Part shown: piece by piece, positions 49,311 to 61,272 of the stretch | Layout of the letters: every line of letters starts with the position of its first letter | How positions within the stretch are numbered: position 1 is the first letter of the stretch | Program-made: the position numbers and the translations under genes | Assembly: GCA_015680685.1 (NCBI GenBank) | Contig: MNCI01010180.1 | Location: 4,439 to 68,438 of the forward strand | DNA length: 64,000 nt | Direction: 5' to 3' | Origin: Gnetum montanum | Lineage: Eukaryota; Streptophyta; Gnetopsida; Gnetales; Gnetaceae | The notes under the pieces: generated by a model | Database searches by the model: none | Told to the model about the DNA's origin: nothing | Seen by the model: the letters and a program-made list of their open reading frames with translations, nothing else

Positions 49311-51779
49311 CTAGTTGATTCAACCATTATATAGTATTGGATGGATACACTAACAACAAAAGAAAACAAGATTAGTGTTTTTCTCATGGTTTGGAAGAAA
49401 TCCTAAAATAGTGGTAATTCATATTACTAGTTGAGGAAGAGTGGGGTTTACATGGAAACTAGACCCAACTAATCACTGTGGTCCCTCCAAAAGGGATGCT
49501 AGGATGGAAAATATAAAAACATATCAAGATTCTAATTTTGCATGTTAGAATCCTAAATCGCACTACTTATGTCTGGATAGGATATGAAATGTTGGGGTGA
49601 TGGATTTATGTAATAAGGTCACCATCTTACCTTCGAACTTCTATTTTTTAAAATTTTAATGATCTAAAAATTTATTGTTTATTTGATATAAATTAACAAA
49701 TTTTAGGTTGAACCCTATTCATTCAATGATTCATATTCATATATATTAAACTCTAGCTTTTGAAATATCAATTATTATTACATCTATGCTAATAAAACTT
49801 GAGGTGTTTGAGAAAATACTAGGAATTTTGATATTAGTGAATTTAGGCTAATAGAATTGAAATGTATAATAGACATATCAATTTGTATCAAAGCCACACT
49901 ATTTAGATGCAATATAATGGTCAAATTTTAGCCATGTTTGAACTAAATAAAACTCATTAGTATACATCGATATATTCATATTGATTTAGTTCAATTGAAT
50001 TGATGCTTATATTGAACACTTGAGTACCATTATAATAATATTGACCTAGGTTGCTAGAATTTACATAACATGATTTGGTTTTGTAGTGAGTCATCGAGCC
50101 CTCGATATCTCTCGGTATAATGTGTAATAAATTTTTTTTGACTATCTATAGACATCGATACTTCAATATTTTATTAACACTTCTGTTTATGCTAATTTTT
50201 TTTAAATCAAGAAGGTCAATATTAATCAATATTATTGTAATTTTGATTTGTACATATGCTTATTCATCACTTAATAGTAAATTCTTATTATTAAATATGA
50301 GTCCACATATAACTTGGTTAGGAAGGCCCTTCTTATGATTAATTGGGCTTGACATCACCTCACAAGGTTTACATGGTTAGATGCAATAATGTCTTATAAA
50401 CTCAAGGTCTAAACCTTTCCTATGATTTAAGGATTTGAGATGCATTACTTGCATCCAACTCATTCCCTAACTTGTTCTTGGCTTAGCTTCCAAGTTGGTT
50501 ATATGCTATTATCATATCCTTTATTAATTGTTTATCCTCCCTTAATTAATCTTAGGTATGTAATAGACCTAGGTTAATTAGAAAAGATAGATTATTAAAA
50601 GGAAAATATGGTCAAACAATATATCAAAAGGAAAAGCTGCCATAGGTTTTATATATCCAAATGCTTGATAGTGAACAGAATGCCTTGGATGAAACAAGTG
50701 TTAGTATCCATTACTATTCACTAGAGTAGGGATCTTGACCACCAACACCTTTGGAAAACATGATGGAAAATTTAAGCAAAATCCATGCATGAAAGTACCA
50801 CTAGGCATAATAAATGACCATGAAAAATAAAAATGGAAAGATAAACCAAAAGGAATGAAATAAAAAAAATGAAAAGAAAACAATAGTTTTCTAAGTACAA
50901 TGCAGAAGTAGAGAAACTAAATAAACTAAGTAAAAGGAATGATTAGAAGTGAGGGTATTCATTAAGATGCCTACTAGAGAAAATTCAATCCTTTACTTCC
51001 ATATTATACCCTAGCTCTAAGTGGTAGCATCTTTGGTTTATTAGTGATCGTTGCTCCACCCACAATCACTCTACTCACAAAAAGTGGTTCTTATGGGAAG
51101 CTTTGAATTGTGAGCTCGAAGCATGACCTCAGCTATAAGGTTCTTGTGGAAGTGTGGCCTTGATCATGATTGAAGGTTCTTGTGGGAGCATTTTTCTTCT
51201 TTTTTTTCTTTATTTGCAATATTAATTTTTTCTTTGTCAAAACTTTTTTTTTCTTTTTTTCTTCAAGAATTTCTATATTTGACTAGCTATCCAAATTCAT
51301 TTTTTATTTCTTAATTGAATGGATTTCTCACATGAGTGTTGATCAAGTTCCAAATTCTTATGCCACCTTAGATGCTAGACCCAATATAACATACCATGTC
51401 CACTTTATTGACTCATCCAAGTAGGTAATTAATAGAAATCCTACACTTATAAGCATTAGCCAAAACTGAGTTATTTAGCCTCTAGGATTAATGAATTTTG
51501 TACTTAGAGAGCATTGTTTGTGGAACAATAAAGTTTATTATGTGTAATACACTTATTGATATATGGCTCACCCTTAGTTGGATTTTTGGTTTAAACCTAC
51601 CTATTTCGAGGTAGGAGGAGTTGCGCTTCTCCTTTACATTCCAAACATGATGTGAATGAATTCTTTAAAGTCCCAACTAACAATAGAAAATACTTTTATC
51701 TTTTACATTTTTCAAGGGAAAAAGTTCTAAACTATAATTTATTTAATAGTTTACACTATTACATAAGAGTCTTATTAAA
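49311..51779. other. Post-pol or flanking sequence; no gene recognised
   Basis: AT-rich sequence with pyrimidine-rich tracts at 51187-51265 (purine-rich on the minus strand). A short perfect hairpin CCTACC/GGTAGG lies around 51597-51616. Frames at 50120-50338 and 50701-50883 are hydrophobic through AT composition and not credible genes. It is likely the post-integrase part of E6. Confidence 0.4.
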
Positions 51780-53110
51780 GATTATTATTTAGAGCTAGTG
51801 CTTCTAAAGAGTCTTTGTGTTTTTCTTTGTCTGGATAAGTTGGATTAGTGAACTCCACTAATTCATCCTCCCTAGATTCTTCAATGTGATGTTGATAATA
51901 TAGCTTAAGTCTCTATCCATTAACTAAAAATGGAGTTGAACAATCATCAATAGGTGAAATTAAAACTCTACCATTAGCATGGGGTTAAACAACTAAATAT
52001 GGGCCTTCCCACCTAGTTGTTAACTTCCCTAGAAATTTATGTAAGTGCATATTATATAAAAGAACTTTATCACCTATAGAAATGTTTCTTAAAAAATATT
52101 TTTATCATGTAGATTCTTCATTTTTTTTACAATCCTTTTCTTTTCAAGAGCATGTAGCCTCATTTCATCAAGTTCATGTAGTTGATTATTTGTGAGGCAT
52201 GGTTTATGTCTTCAAAAAAATTTAGTTGTTTAGTGAATAGTAAAGTTTGATATTTAATTTCAACAAGTAATAGGCATTGTTTACCATAAACCAATTGATA
52301 AGGGGAATATCCTAAACTGGTGTATATGTAATTTGATAAGCCCAAAGTTTATCTTGTAACTTTTTTGACTGGTCCTTCTTTTTAGTACATATTGTTTTTG
52401 TTAATATATTCAAGATAATTCTATTAGTGTTTTCTACTTGACCATTGGTTTGAGGATGATAGGCAATAGCTATCTTGTGTTGGATTCCACATGACTTAAG
52501 GAATGTTTTCATTATTTTATTTAAAAAATTGGTTCCTTAATCACTAAGGATCACTCATGGAATTCCAAAACATGTTAGAATATTTTCTATAAGGAATGCT
52601 ACTACTACCCTAACATCATTTGTTGGGGTGGCTTTAGCTTCAACCCATTTGGTAACATAATCTATATAGACGAGAATATATTTTCATCCATTAGATGGTG
52701 GGAATGGTCATAGAAAATCTATACTGCATATATCAAATAGTTCAATTATTAAAATTGGGTTTAAAGGAATTTCTTGTTTCTTTGTTATGGCTCCCCTTTA
52801 TTGACATTTATCACATTCTTGGACATACTTATGATTTTCTTTAAAAATTAAGGGCAAATAAAATCCACTTTGGAGAATTTTGATAGTTGTGCATTTGCTA
52901 TCAAAATGGTCACCTCCTAAATCTCCTTGTTATATTATTTTTACATATTTGATAAAGGTACATACTACTCCAAATGTACCTAGATATGGTAGGTAAAAAG
53001 GATTTCTTTTCTTCCTTAGTCCAACTGGTAAGGGTTTTCAAAGTGGCTAGATAGTTTGTTATATCTACAAACCAAGGATCCTTCTTTGTAGAAAAGAGTT
53101 GTTCATTAGG
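51780..53110 (-). pseudogene. E6 integrase, broken
   Basis: The core shows VILSD-stop-GTNF (52530-52555; the second catalytic Asp is kept, the next residue is a stop), then KSCGIQHKIAIAYHPQTNGQVENTNR (52312-52512) with the catalytic Glu kept. After that come LWAYQITYTPV, LGYSPYQLVYGKQC (52160-52345), and the C-terminal GKLTTRWEGPYLVV, PFLVNG-stop-RLK toward 51900. The zinc domain around 52790-52900 is worn. Both readable catalytic positions survive, but frame breaks remove function. Confidence 0.82.
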
Positions 53111-53131
53111 GAATTCATCATGAAAGATACC

Positions 53132-54420
53132 TTATGTTCTATTTTCACCATTGGTTTCTAATCTTGAAACATTATCTGCAGCTACATTTTTTTGACCTCT
53201 TTTATCTAAAATATCAAGGTCAAATTCTTGGAGTAATAAGTACCATCTCGTTATCCTTTCATTTTCTACTTTCTTAGTAGCTAAGAATTTAATGGTTAAA
53301 TGATCAATATATACTCTAGTTTTATATCCTATTAAATAATGTCTAAATTTATCTAGAGCATATACAATAGTTAATAATTCTTTTTCTGTAGTTGTATAGT
53401 TTATGTAGGCTTGGTCTAAACTTTTGGACACATAATAAATAACTTGTGGTTTATTATCAATGTATTGTCCTACAACTTCCTCTACCACTGTGTTACTAAT
53501 GCCACATATTAAATCAAATGGGAAATCTGAATTAGGCACATTTAATATAGGGGCAATAGTTACCTATTTATTTAATTCTAGGAATGCTTCTTAATAATTA
53601 GTAGTCCATACAAATGGAGGATCTTTTTGTAAGAGCATGTATAATGGTTTAGCAATTTTTAAAAAGTCTTTTGATAAATCGTCTATAATATCCAGCACAT
53701 CCTAGAAAAGATGAAAGAGTCTTTAAATTAGTTGGAGCTAGAAGTGTAGATATCACTTTAACTTTTTTTTTTCATCCATCCTTATTCCCTCATTAGAAAT
53801 AGCATGTCCTAGTACTATACCATTTGTAACCATCAAGTGACTCTTTTCCCAACTTAATTTTAAATTTTTATCTATGCATCTATCTAAGACTCTCTCTAGA
53901 TGTTGCGATGTTTCATCATAAGTATCCTAATAGACTAAAAACATCATCCATAAAATCTTTAACATAATCTTCTAAAATCACAAAATACTGATATCATAGA
54001 TCTTTGAAAAGTTGTTGGTGTATTACAAAGACCAAAAGGCATTCATCTCTAAGGAAAATTTCCATAGGGACATGTAAAAGTTGTTTTATGTTGGTCTTTA
54101 GGAGCAATGGCTACTTGGTTGTAACCACCAAATCCATCTAAAAAAAAGTAATATTCATGTCCTTCTAATTTTTCCAAAATTTGATCAATGTAAGGTAATG
54201 GAAAATGATCTTTCTTTGTATTTTGATTTAATTTTCTATAATCTACATAGACTCTTCATTTTCCACCTTTTTCTGGAACTACAATAATAGAACTTATCCA
54301 TTTGCTATAAGCTATTGGATAAATAATTCATTCTTTCCAAAGTTTTGAAATTTCATCTTTAACAACTTTTTTAAGTGCTGGATTAATTTTTCTTGGGGGA
54401 ATTCTTATTGGTTTCACATT
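53132..54420 (-). pseudogene. E6 reverse transcriptase and RNase H
   Basis: The RT catalytic box FMDD is intact near 53945-53965. The longest intact stretch is RNase H at 53132-53539: VIYYVSKSLDQAYINYTTTEKELLTIVYALDKFRHYLIG, RVYIDHLTIKFL, RWYLLLQEFDLDILDKRG and AADNVSRL. The first RNase H Asp is Gly (CGIS instead of CDAS, codon 53501-53503), which would inactivate it. RT upstream is split by stops and short frameshifts. Confidence 0.85.
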
Positions 54421-54836
54421 ATCCTCTAGGTAGATATGATGTTGTTAAATGTTGGGTGAGATCCCTTGATGAAGGTCCTCATAACTCCATGCAAATGCCT
54501 TAGATTTTCCATGTAATACATCTAACAATTTTGCTTCTTTCTCAACTATTATTTAGGATTTTATTATTAATCATTTATTATGTTCTACAAAAATATACTT
54601 AAGTGTACTGGGTAATTCTCTTAGATCCATGGAATCATTATTTGGGGGTTAAATTGTTTTCCCAATATTCCCTGAGCCTAAATTTAGAATTTGGTCAAGG
54701 AGATCTTGTTGATCTTTTGTAGACAAGTCTAAAGGTCCTTCTCAAAATTATTTAACACTAAGATTTCTCTATCCTATGCCATAGCTGAAGTGGACATTGT
54801 GTAAAGCATTCTTTCCTTCTTTAAGTCTTTATTTAA

Positions 54837-56251
54837 TTAGTTTTCTTTCACGTTATCATATATGTTAAGCATAAAAGTGAGATTAGAAAAAGATAATTGA
54901 AGTTTTCCTAATCTACAATTAATTACTGAATCAACTGTGGCTAACCATGATCTACCTAATGTGATAGGAAAACTTTTTGAGTCTTTGACTTCCAAGACTA
55001 AAAAATCAATTGGGCATTTTCCTTTTTCTACCTCTATTTTCAAGTCTTTTATTATTTCTATGGGTTTTAAACTGGATCCATTAGCCAAAGATATTATCAT
55101 ATTTACCCTCTTTATATTTTCTAAATCAAGTGACCTAGCCATTTATGATGGCATGTTATTAATGCTAGGTCCTAAGTCTAATAAATAATTTTTAATAACT
55201 TGTCCATTTATTTTAATGGGATAGTTGAAACTCTAGGATCTTGATATTTTAGAACCTTGTGATTTTAACTAAACAGAGTTGTTTAGAAATATTTTTCTTT
55301 CTTCATCTAGTGCATAACTCCCTTAGGTATTTAACATATAGAGGTGTACCCATTATTGCTTATTCTAAAGGAATATAAAAATATAATTCCCTAAAAATAT
55401 TTTCAAGATATGATTTAGTTGTAAAATCTTCTTGTAACCATTTAGGAAAAGGGGGTAAAATTGATTGTCTAGAGAATGATGGTTGCTCTTTTTCCTTAAT
55501 AGGTTAGTCTTTTTCTTTCTCATTTAGTGTTTGTGGTTGGACTTCTTCTTGTGTCACTATTTCTTGAAATCTCATCCTTTTTTGAACTATTGATTCAATT
55601 GTTTTCCTAGTCCCTGTAGTGACCAAATGCACTTCTTCCTTTCCCTCTTTTTGGGATGTAGGATTTGGTTTAGGTTGGGTGACTATTCATTCTTAGTTAG
55701 ATCTTGAAATCTTCATATAGTCTCACTAATAAATTATCTACTTTCCTCAATGAAGAAAGTAATGCTTTAGGTACGTTTGTCCAACTAGTCATTAGTTGGA
55801 ATCTTAAATGGTATAAAATTATTTTGAGGATATTGTGTGGGTAAAATGGTTGTTGAGGAAAATTCATTGTTGGTGAGCTTGTATATTGCTAGAAAGCCTT
55901 TGTTGATTCTTGCATTTTCTCTTGATAATATAACAAGGTTAGATAGGTTGTATAGTCATGTTGGGGACTACCACAAATGCTACATGCTTCACTTCGGATT
56001 CGATGGACTTGTTTTTTTATTAACCATGTTAATTCATCTACTTTTTTTATTTAATTGTTCTATTTGTTGGATCATTCCTTGCATAATATTGGGGTTTGGC
56101 TATTTTTTTTTTATCAACTAGTGAATCTATAAATCTCCAACCATCTTTTGATGTTACATTTAAGATATTTCTAGCATATGTAAGGTCACACATTTTGTCT
56201 ATAGTAAGGTAATAAGCCTTCTACAAAGATTTCAATTAATTGATGGGCTAG
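54837..56251 (-). pseudogene. E6 gag (3' part) and protease
   Basis: Protease: YLLDLGPSINNMPS (about 55150-55190, active-site Asp kept) and IISLANGSSLKPIEIIKDLKIEV, FPITLGRSWLATVDSVI (54837-55142). Gag: FVEGLLPYYRQNV near the E4 junction (56180-56240) and a knuckle-like CSICGSPQHDYTTYL near 55940-55985 in which the last Cys is missing. The capsid N-terminus is cut off at 56251 by E4. Stops are frequent. Confidence 0.75.
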
Positions 56252-57175
56252 TGATGACTCATGAATTTGTTGGTTGTGATATTGCTACTGTGATATCATA
56301 GTTGTGATATCACAGTGGCTGTGATATCACAGTTGTGTTATCACATGGGCTACAATATCACATACATGATATCGCAGCTATGATATCAAATCAGTTGTGA
56401 TATCGCATCCTTCCCTGTGATATTGCATACACGATATTGCAGCCCACCACCAGTTCTATAAATAAGAGGTGGCTCTCCCTTGTTTTGCACTTAGATTTAG
56501 TACCTTAGCAAAACTCTGGTAGTTTTATCCCTCCAAAGATAGAATTATTTCTTAGTGTATGCCCACAGTGTGGTGATTGTAATTGTACAACATCCTTTAT
56601 TCGAGTGTGATGTACTTGGACATGCACATGACCAGAAATAAAGATCAAGATTACTTCATCATTGCAGCATTCACTTAGATTAATTATTTATTTAATGCTT
56701 TCCTAGTTAATCTCTTCTCACCCTTAAACTCATGTTAAACGTGGAATGAGTATGACTTAATTACGAGCATTTAAGTGTGACTACTTGGTAACCCAGTAGC
56801 GTACCTAGGATCTATGCTTGGTAATCCCAATGGTAGTTGTGCATGAAGTCCAAGATGTGTACGGATAATCAAGGAACGGATGCTCATCGCACTTAGGCTA
56901 GTTTAGATTCTCTCACCCTCTCTCTCCTAGATTAGTGAATATTACTTTCCATTGCCTTCAGGAGTAGCATTAGATTAGAAACCACATCATACACCTCACT
57001 CTAGTCTAAACCATAGTGATAAAGATAATACTAGTCCAGGTGGGAAGACAATGAATTATGACCTAAGGCTAACTGTTTAGATGTCACAACTAGTCCATCT
57101 ACAGAGTTTAATCGGATCGCATGTGTAAGACTTGTATTTGTATGGTTGAGTGTAGGGGTACCTCGCCACTCATCA
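56252..57175 (+). repeat. E4 5' LTR
   Basis: 924 bp, TGATGA to TCATCA. The U5 end (about 57140-57175) is the block conserved in every family copy. U3 holds the GATATC array and TATA box described separately. Confidence 0.9.
56276..56464 (+). promoter_or_regulatory. E4 U3 motif array and TATA box
   Basis: About eleven copies of TGATATCACA-like sequence (GTGATATCAC, ATGATATCGC, ACGATATTGC) spaced roughly 11-20 bp from 56276 to 56440, then CTATAAATA at 56456-56464. The core GATATC is a palindrome. Position directly upstream of the TATA box suggests a transcription factor or repressor array; the binding protein is unknown. Confidence 0.65.
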
Positions 57176-57194
57176 TTGGTGCCATTGCCGGGGA
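57176..57194 (+). promoter_or_regulatory. E4 primer-binding site, tRNA-Asp type
   Basis: TTGGTGCCATTGCCGGGGA immediately after the LTR; two differences from the canonical tRNA-Asp complement used by Athila/Tat elements. Confidence 0.8.
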
Positions 57195-57318
57195 CGGTGC
57201 TAGTTATTAGATTAGTTATATCATACAAGGTCGCTGTAAAGGACTTAATGATATATCTTTTAAAAAGATATAATTATTAAAAAGTCACATATAAATTCAC
57301 ATACAACTCCACAACTAT

Positions 57319-59300
57319 GCCTCTCCTACAAGATTATGATAATGCCACACTTAGTGGGGAAATTCATTGGAGAACCAACAAATTATTTGACAACGAAGAT
57401 TAGAGTACGTAACCTAAGGTGGGAGTTTCCTATAAACATGAACGAAGGCAACATCGTCCTAATGCACGAAAGTATAGCTTACGAGATGATGATGAACCCC
57501 CACTAGCCACTACAAGCTTAATGCAAATACAAGAGGTTGTTCGAATATCACGTAGGCATCGTAAAGAGAGCCATCTACCCAGGCTCGATTTAAACAACTT
57601 TCCCAATTTTTCAGGAGGCTATGACTTAGATCCACATCAACATTTACAAGCCTTCTACAATTCCTACATATGGAATAACATTGATAATAGGTGGAAAAAA
57701 CTTAAGCTCTTCCCTATGACACTCGTTGGCCAAGCAAAAGTATGGTATAGATTGTTAAAACCAAATTCAATACGATGTTGGTCAACGATGGTAGAAGTCT
57801 TTAACGGAAAATATCAAACCTATGCAAGAGTGTCAGCCTTGAGGAAACAAATCCAAGGATGGAAAAAAGCACAACCTGAACCCTTGGACATGGCCTTAGA
57901 AATCTATTATGCACTATTAAACAACTATCCAGGCCATGGGTTTTTCGAGGAAAGGCTAATGTACCATATTATTGATGGGCTTCGTGATGCAACCAAAGAA
58001 ACCTTAGGGATGTATGCCCAAGGTCAACTATACGAACTACGAACCCATCAAGTCTAAGAGCTTATTAAGTAGGTAGCAAAAGACGAAGGAGAATTAGCTA
58101 GATGGGAGAGTGTTGAAAAACATCAATGGGATCAAAATCTCAACTTCACAAAGGTACATAATCACAAAAAGGAGAGATCAACCTATCACAAGGAGAAAAA
58201 AATCATCTTTGCCAATACAACAATCGTTAGAAGAAGTCGAGGCAAAGATCAATAAGATTTTGGAATGGACGTATCAAAAGTGTGGAGAATTTATCAACAT
58301 TATTGGAGATAGAGTTTTGACAACCCAAGAAGCAGGACAAAAAAGTAGACAATCGGAAAGAAGGAATAAGGAAAATAAGAGCTCAACTGCCAATCATATG
58401 TATGAATGCAACATATGCCTATACAATCACCCCAAGGGCTAATGCCCAATATTGTTACATTTACATGAGCATTGGGGAAACACGTTACATCCAGAGTTCG
58501 TACAGAGATATTGTGTTCGATCATAGTGGCAACAATCCCAGTTGTGGGGGAGACCACCCTTAGACTAGAGAAACCCTTCATATCATCCAAATCCAAATGC
58601 TTATCTTGTTCAATATCCTGTTTCTCCAGCTGGGCCAACGCACTTTATCCGACCACAGTACCATTCTCCTCAATACTATCAACCCATGTCTTCAACACAA
58701 CCACCACCTTGTGCACCTTATACTCCTTCTAACTTTCAACATTCTCATCCTTTCCCTCCTTCTACTTCACCACCAACTATTCCTAAGGTGTCTGCACCAT
58801 AGCAACAACCCATGAATGCTACTTGTGCTGCTACTACCAATAGTAGTGAGAGGCCTCCTTAACATCCAAAGTGTCCCTTCTTTAAACATGATCATAAGAA
58901 GGGACAACACAATTCCGAGGCCACTGCATCCTCCAACTCAACACAAGTCCCACACTATGGTGCACCCTCATCTTCAAACCCAACGCCTCATGTAACTTCA
59001 TCAAGGCCACTGGCTCACACTCCAACAACAATACGACCCAATGAACACATGAATGGAGAGCGAAAATTCAATCCTTGCATACCATCTAATAGTCCCAAAT
59101 ATCATAGTGGGTCAACTTGTTATCTAGGAACTACATCACATAAATTACCCCACTATGCTTACTATAATCAAGTGTGTGAACCTCGATGGGGTAAGTATGA
59201 CCGGGCCCCAACATTTCCAACATGCAAGGATCCTCATCTTCCATTTATTAATCCTTGCCATCCTCAACCATTTAGTTATGGGGAATATCCCCCATTCTAG
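57319..59300 (+). pseudogene. E4 gag, broken late
   Basis: A possible start is at 57317-57319 (MPLLQDYDN), with a stop before the long intact frame 57419-58057. That frame has LDLNNFPNFSGGYDLDPHQHLQAFYNS, PMTLVGQAKVWYRLL, RKQIQGWKK and GFFEERLMYHIIDGLRDATKETLGMYAQGQL, all matching E1, E2 and E5 gag. A stop at 58055-58057 and frameshifts follow. The knuckle CNICLYNHPKG-stop-C is near 58405-58445. A proline/serine-rich tail with KCPFFKHDHKK (near 58870-58905) corresponds to the pre-protease linker. It ends in GEYPPF-stop at 59300 without protease. Confidence 0.82.
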
Positions 59301-60700
59301 TGACAAGCAGGATTAATAACCACTTTTTATTTTCTTTTATTTTACAACTTTTTGTTTTCCATTTTTTTTTCATTTTTTTTATTTTTCAACTTTTTGTTTT
59401 ATCTTTTTGTGTTTTGTTTATTTTTTTTCTTTTTATAAGTAATCTTGTCCATTAATAAAACACTCATGTGGATCATTGGTTGAGGTGTATTCTATGTTGT
59501 CAAGTCTCGAGTGATCAATTATTTGGATAGTGAGCCCATTACACCCACTCATCCACTCTACAAATAAGAGGTTTTGTTTGAGGGTACAGTGATATTCTTG
59601 ACATTCTTAAAAACTTAAAATTAATTTTGTGTTCATTGTACCCAGAATGAAGAAGGATGGACCAAGATGGAATGATTAGGGTGTGACTTCAAGGGGACTT
59701 GTGGATTCTCTTTGGTGACATCTGTGTAAGTTATCATGCAATGTGGTTGTACTAAGATCCTTGTAGATCTAATGAAAAATGGGAGTAAGAGTAATCAAAA
59801 GGGCACTATGAAAAATCCAATGCTATTCTAGGGGGTTCCACTATAAAGACATGCACCCATGCCTAAAGGTTGATGGTTTCTTTGGATTCAGTATTCAAAA
59901 GAAGAAGAAGAAAAAGAAAAGAGAGAAAAATAAAACAAAGTGCCACAAAACAAAAATCACTCCTCCCTTGAACAAAACTCCAAGTGATCGTACATCTCGT
60001 TGTTATGATACTCTCATAGTTTCTCATCATGGGATGAAACAATGTGATGTCACTGATTAGAGAAATGGACTTGGTCCTGATCTTAGAACGATGGGTTAAT
60101 GACACCGTAATCATGCTTTCCATGCAGGATTCACTTTGCCCTGGGTCATTTACCTCATGTCCCAATCTCTATGATCCCTTTCTATAGTTCGTATCATCTC
60201 ACTATTTGTGTAATTATAGCTCGTGTCTTGTATAGCATAGAATTTTTATCTTATTCCGATGATAATTACATGTGTGTGTTTTGTGGAATCAGTGCGAATT
60301 ACATTTAACCCTTTTAGTGCCCACAAAAACTTTAAGTGTGGTTACACAAGGGCATTATAGGTTTGAACCTGCTTTGGGGAGGATCCACTTGTGTAAGCTT
60401 TTGTAATTTTCACTTATGACACAGCTCACAGACACCATTTCTTACCCTCAACCTATCTTTCATAATGCTCTTTCCCTACTATTATCCCTCTAAATTTCAA
60501 CGTTTCAATGTACCATTACATACCTTTTTTCTTACCACCCAAGGTTTTATTGATAAAATCCACACCATCATCATTAATTGTGCCTTTCAAATTAATGGAA
60601 GTACCCTAGAACTCCCTAATAATAGTCAATGTCCTCAGCTTACAATGTTGATTGCAAGAAAATATTTTAAATATTTGGTATTTTTGTTGTGCCTCATGTC
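59301..60700 (+). other. E4 post-gag region matching the post-pol regions of E1/E2
   Basis: A T-rich tract (59315-59440), then sequence shared with E1 (7900-9150) and E2 (28600-29800), including TTTGGGGAGGATCCACTTG near 60375-60393. No protein is recognisable; short frames result from composition. Confidence 0.6.
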
Positions 60701-60709
60701 ACTAGGGCC

Positions 60710-60798
60710 GTGATATCGTGTACCTGATATCGCAGCCAACGTGATATCGCATACGCGATGTATCGTACGCAATATCGCATCCCCGCAACCTATAAATA
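60710..60798 (+). promoter_or_regulatory. Internal LTR-like promoter module in E4
   Basis: Four copies of TGATATCGC/AATATCGC (60710, 60724, 60741, 60769) with an extra ACGCGATGTATCG, then CTATAAATA at 60790-60798. The same motif family and TATA context as the E4 LTR (56276-56464), but the sequences beyond it are unrelated, so it is not just an LTR copy. It points toward the accessory ORF about 475 bp downstream. Confidence 0.6.
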
Positions 60799-61243
60799 GG
60801 TACCCCCTGTAACACTTAGCATCATTTCTCATCATTCACACGGGGGAGTTTTTTAAATTTTTGTCTATGACTTGTGATTGAGCGACCCTTACTTTTCTAA
60901 CTATATCTCACTCGCTGGTACTCCGATTTTAATTCCATCTGAACTTGCTTGAACCTAGAGTGTTCAGCTTAGTTGTGGGGGAGGGACATCTTCCGAAAAG
61001 TGCCTAAATTTTTAGAAATTTATCATTGCCCAAAGGACATCATCTATGGTAATTAACTATAACACCTAGAATAATTATGCCTATAAATCATTTAATCCCT
61101 AGGTATACTGGGAAACTAAAATGGAAAACCACCTAAGTTACAGGACGCATTATTACAAGATTTTTGGGTAATATCACACATGATAAAATAAGATCATTAA
61201 TTAAGGAAAGTAGTAAGGTATAACTTAACTTCAAAAAAAACCT

Positions 61244-61272
61244 TACTAACGCTTGACCCCATGTGATTGCAG
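61244..61272 (+). promoter_or_regulatory. Putative branch point and 3' splice site before the accessory ORF
   Basis: TACTAAC (61244-61250), a perfect branch-point consensus, is followed 22 bases later by TTGCAG, which directly abuts the ATG at 61273-61275. Possible donors are TAG/GTAT at 61101 and AAG/GTAT at 61217. An intron in the leader is inferred, not shown. Confidence 0.45.

Larger units (their letters stand above)
51780..56251 (-). mobile_element. E6: pol and partial gag of a second Ty3 (Athila-like) lineage
   Basis: Minus-strand order is gag (cut at 56251 by E4), protease, RT, RNase H, integrase. The proteins are clearly different from E1/E2, for example HPQTNGQVEN versus HPQANGQAE in integrase and a different protease. 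LTRs were not identified. The E4 insertion carries GCTAG at 56247-56251 as the left target duplication; the rest of E6 gag, which should continue beyond E4, is not in the window. Confidence 0.82.

Noticed and set aside
55837-56121. Plus-strand 94-codon frame
   Set aside because: Shadow of minus-strand E6 gag with its knuckle-like motif.
59315-59440. T-rich tract as a polypyrimidine splice signal or terminator
   Set aside because: The same T-rich tract lies in E1 and E2 at the end of pol; likely part of the element, with no AG or terminator structure in a fitting place.
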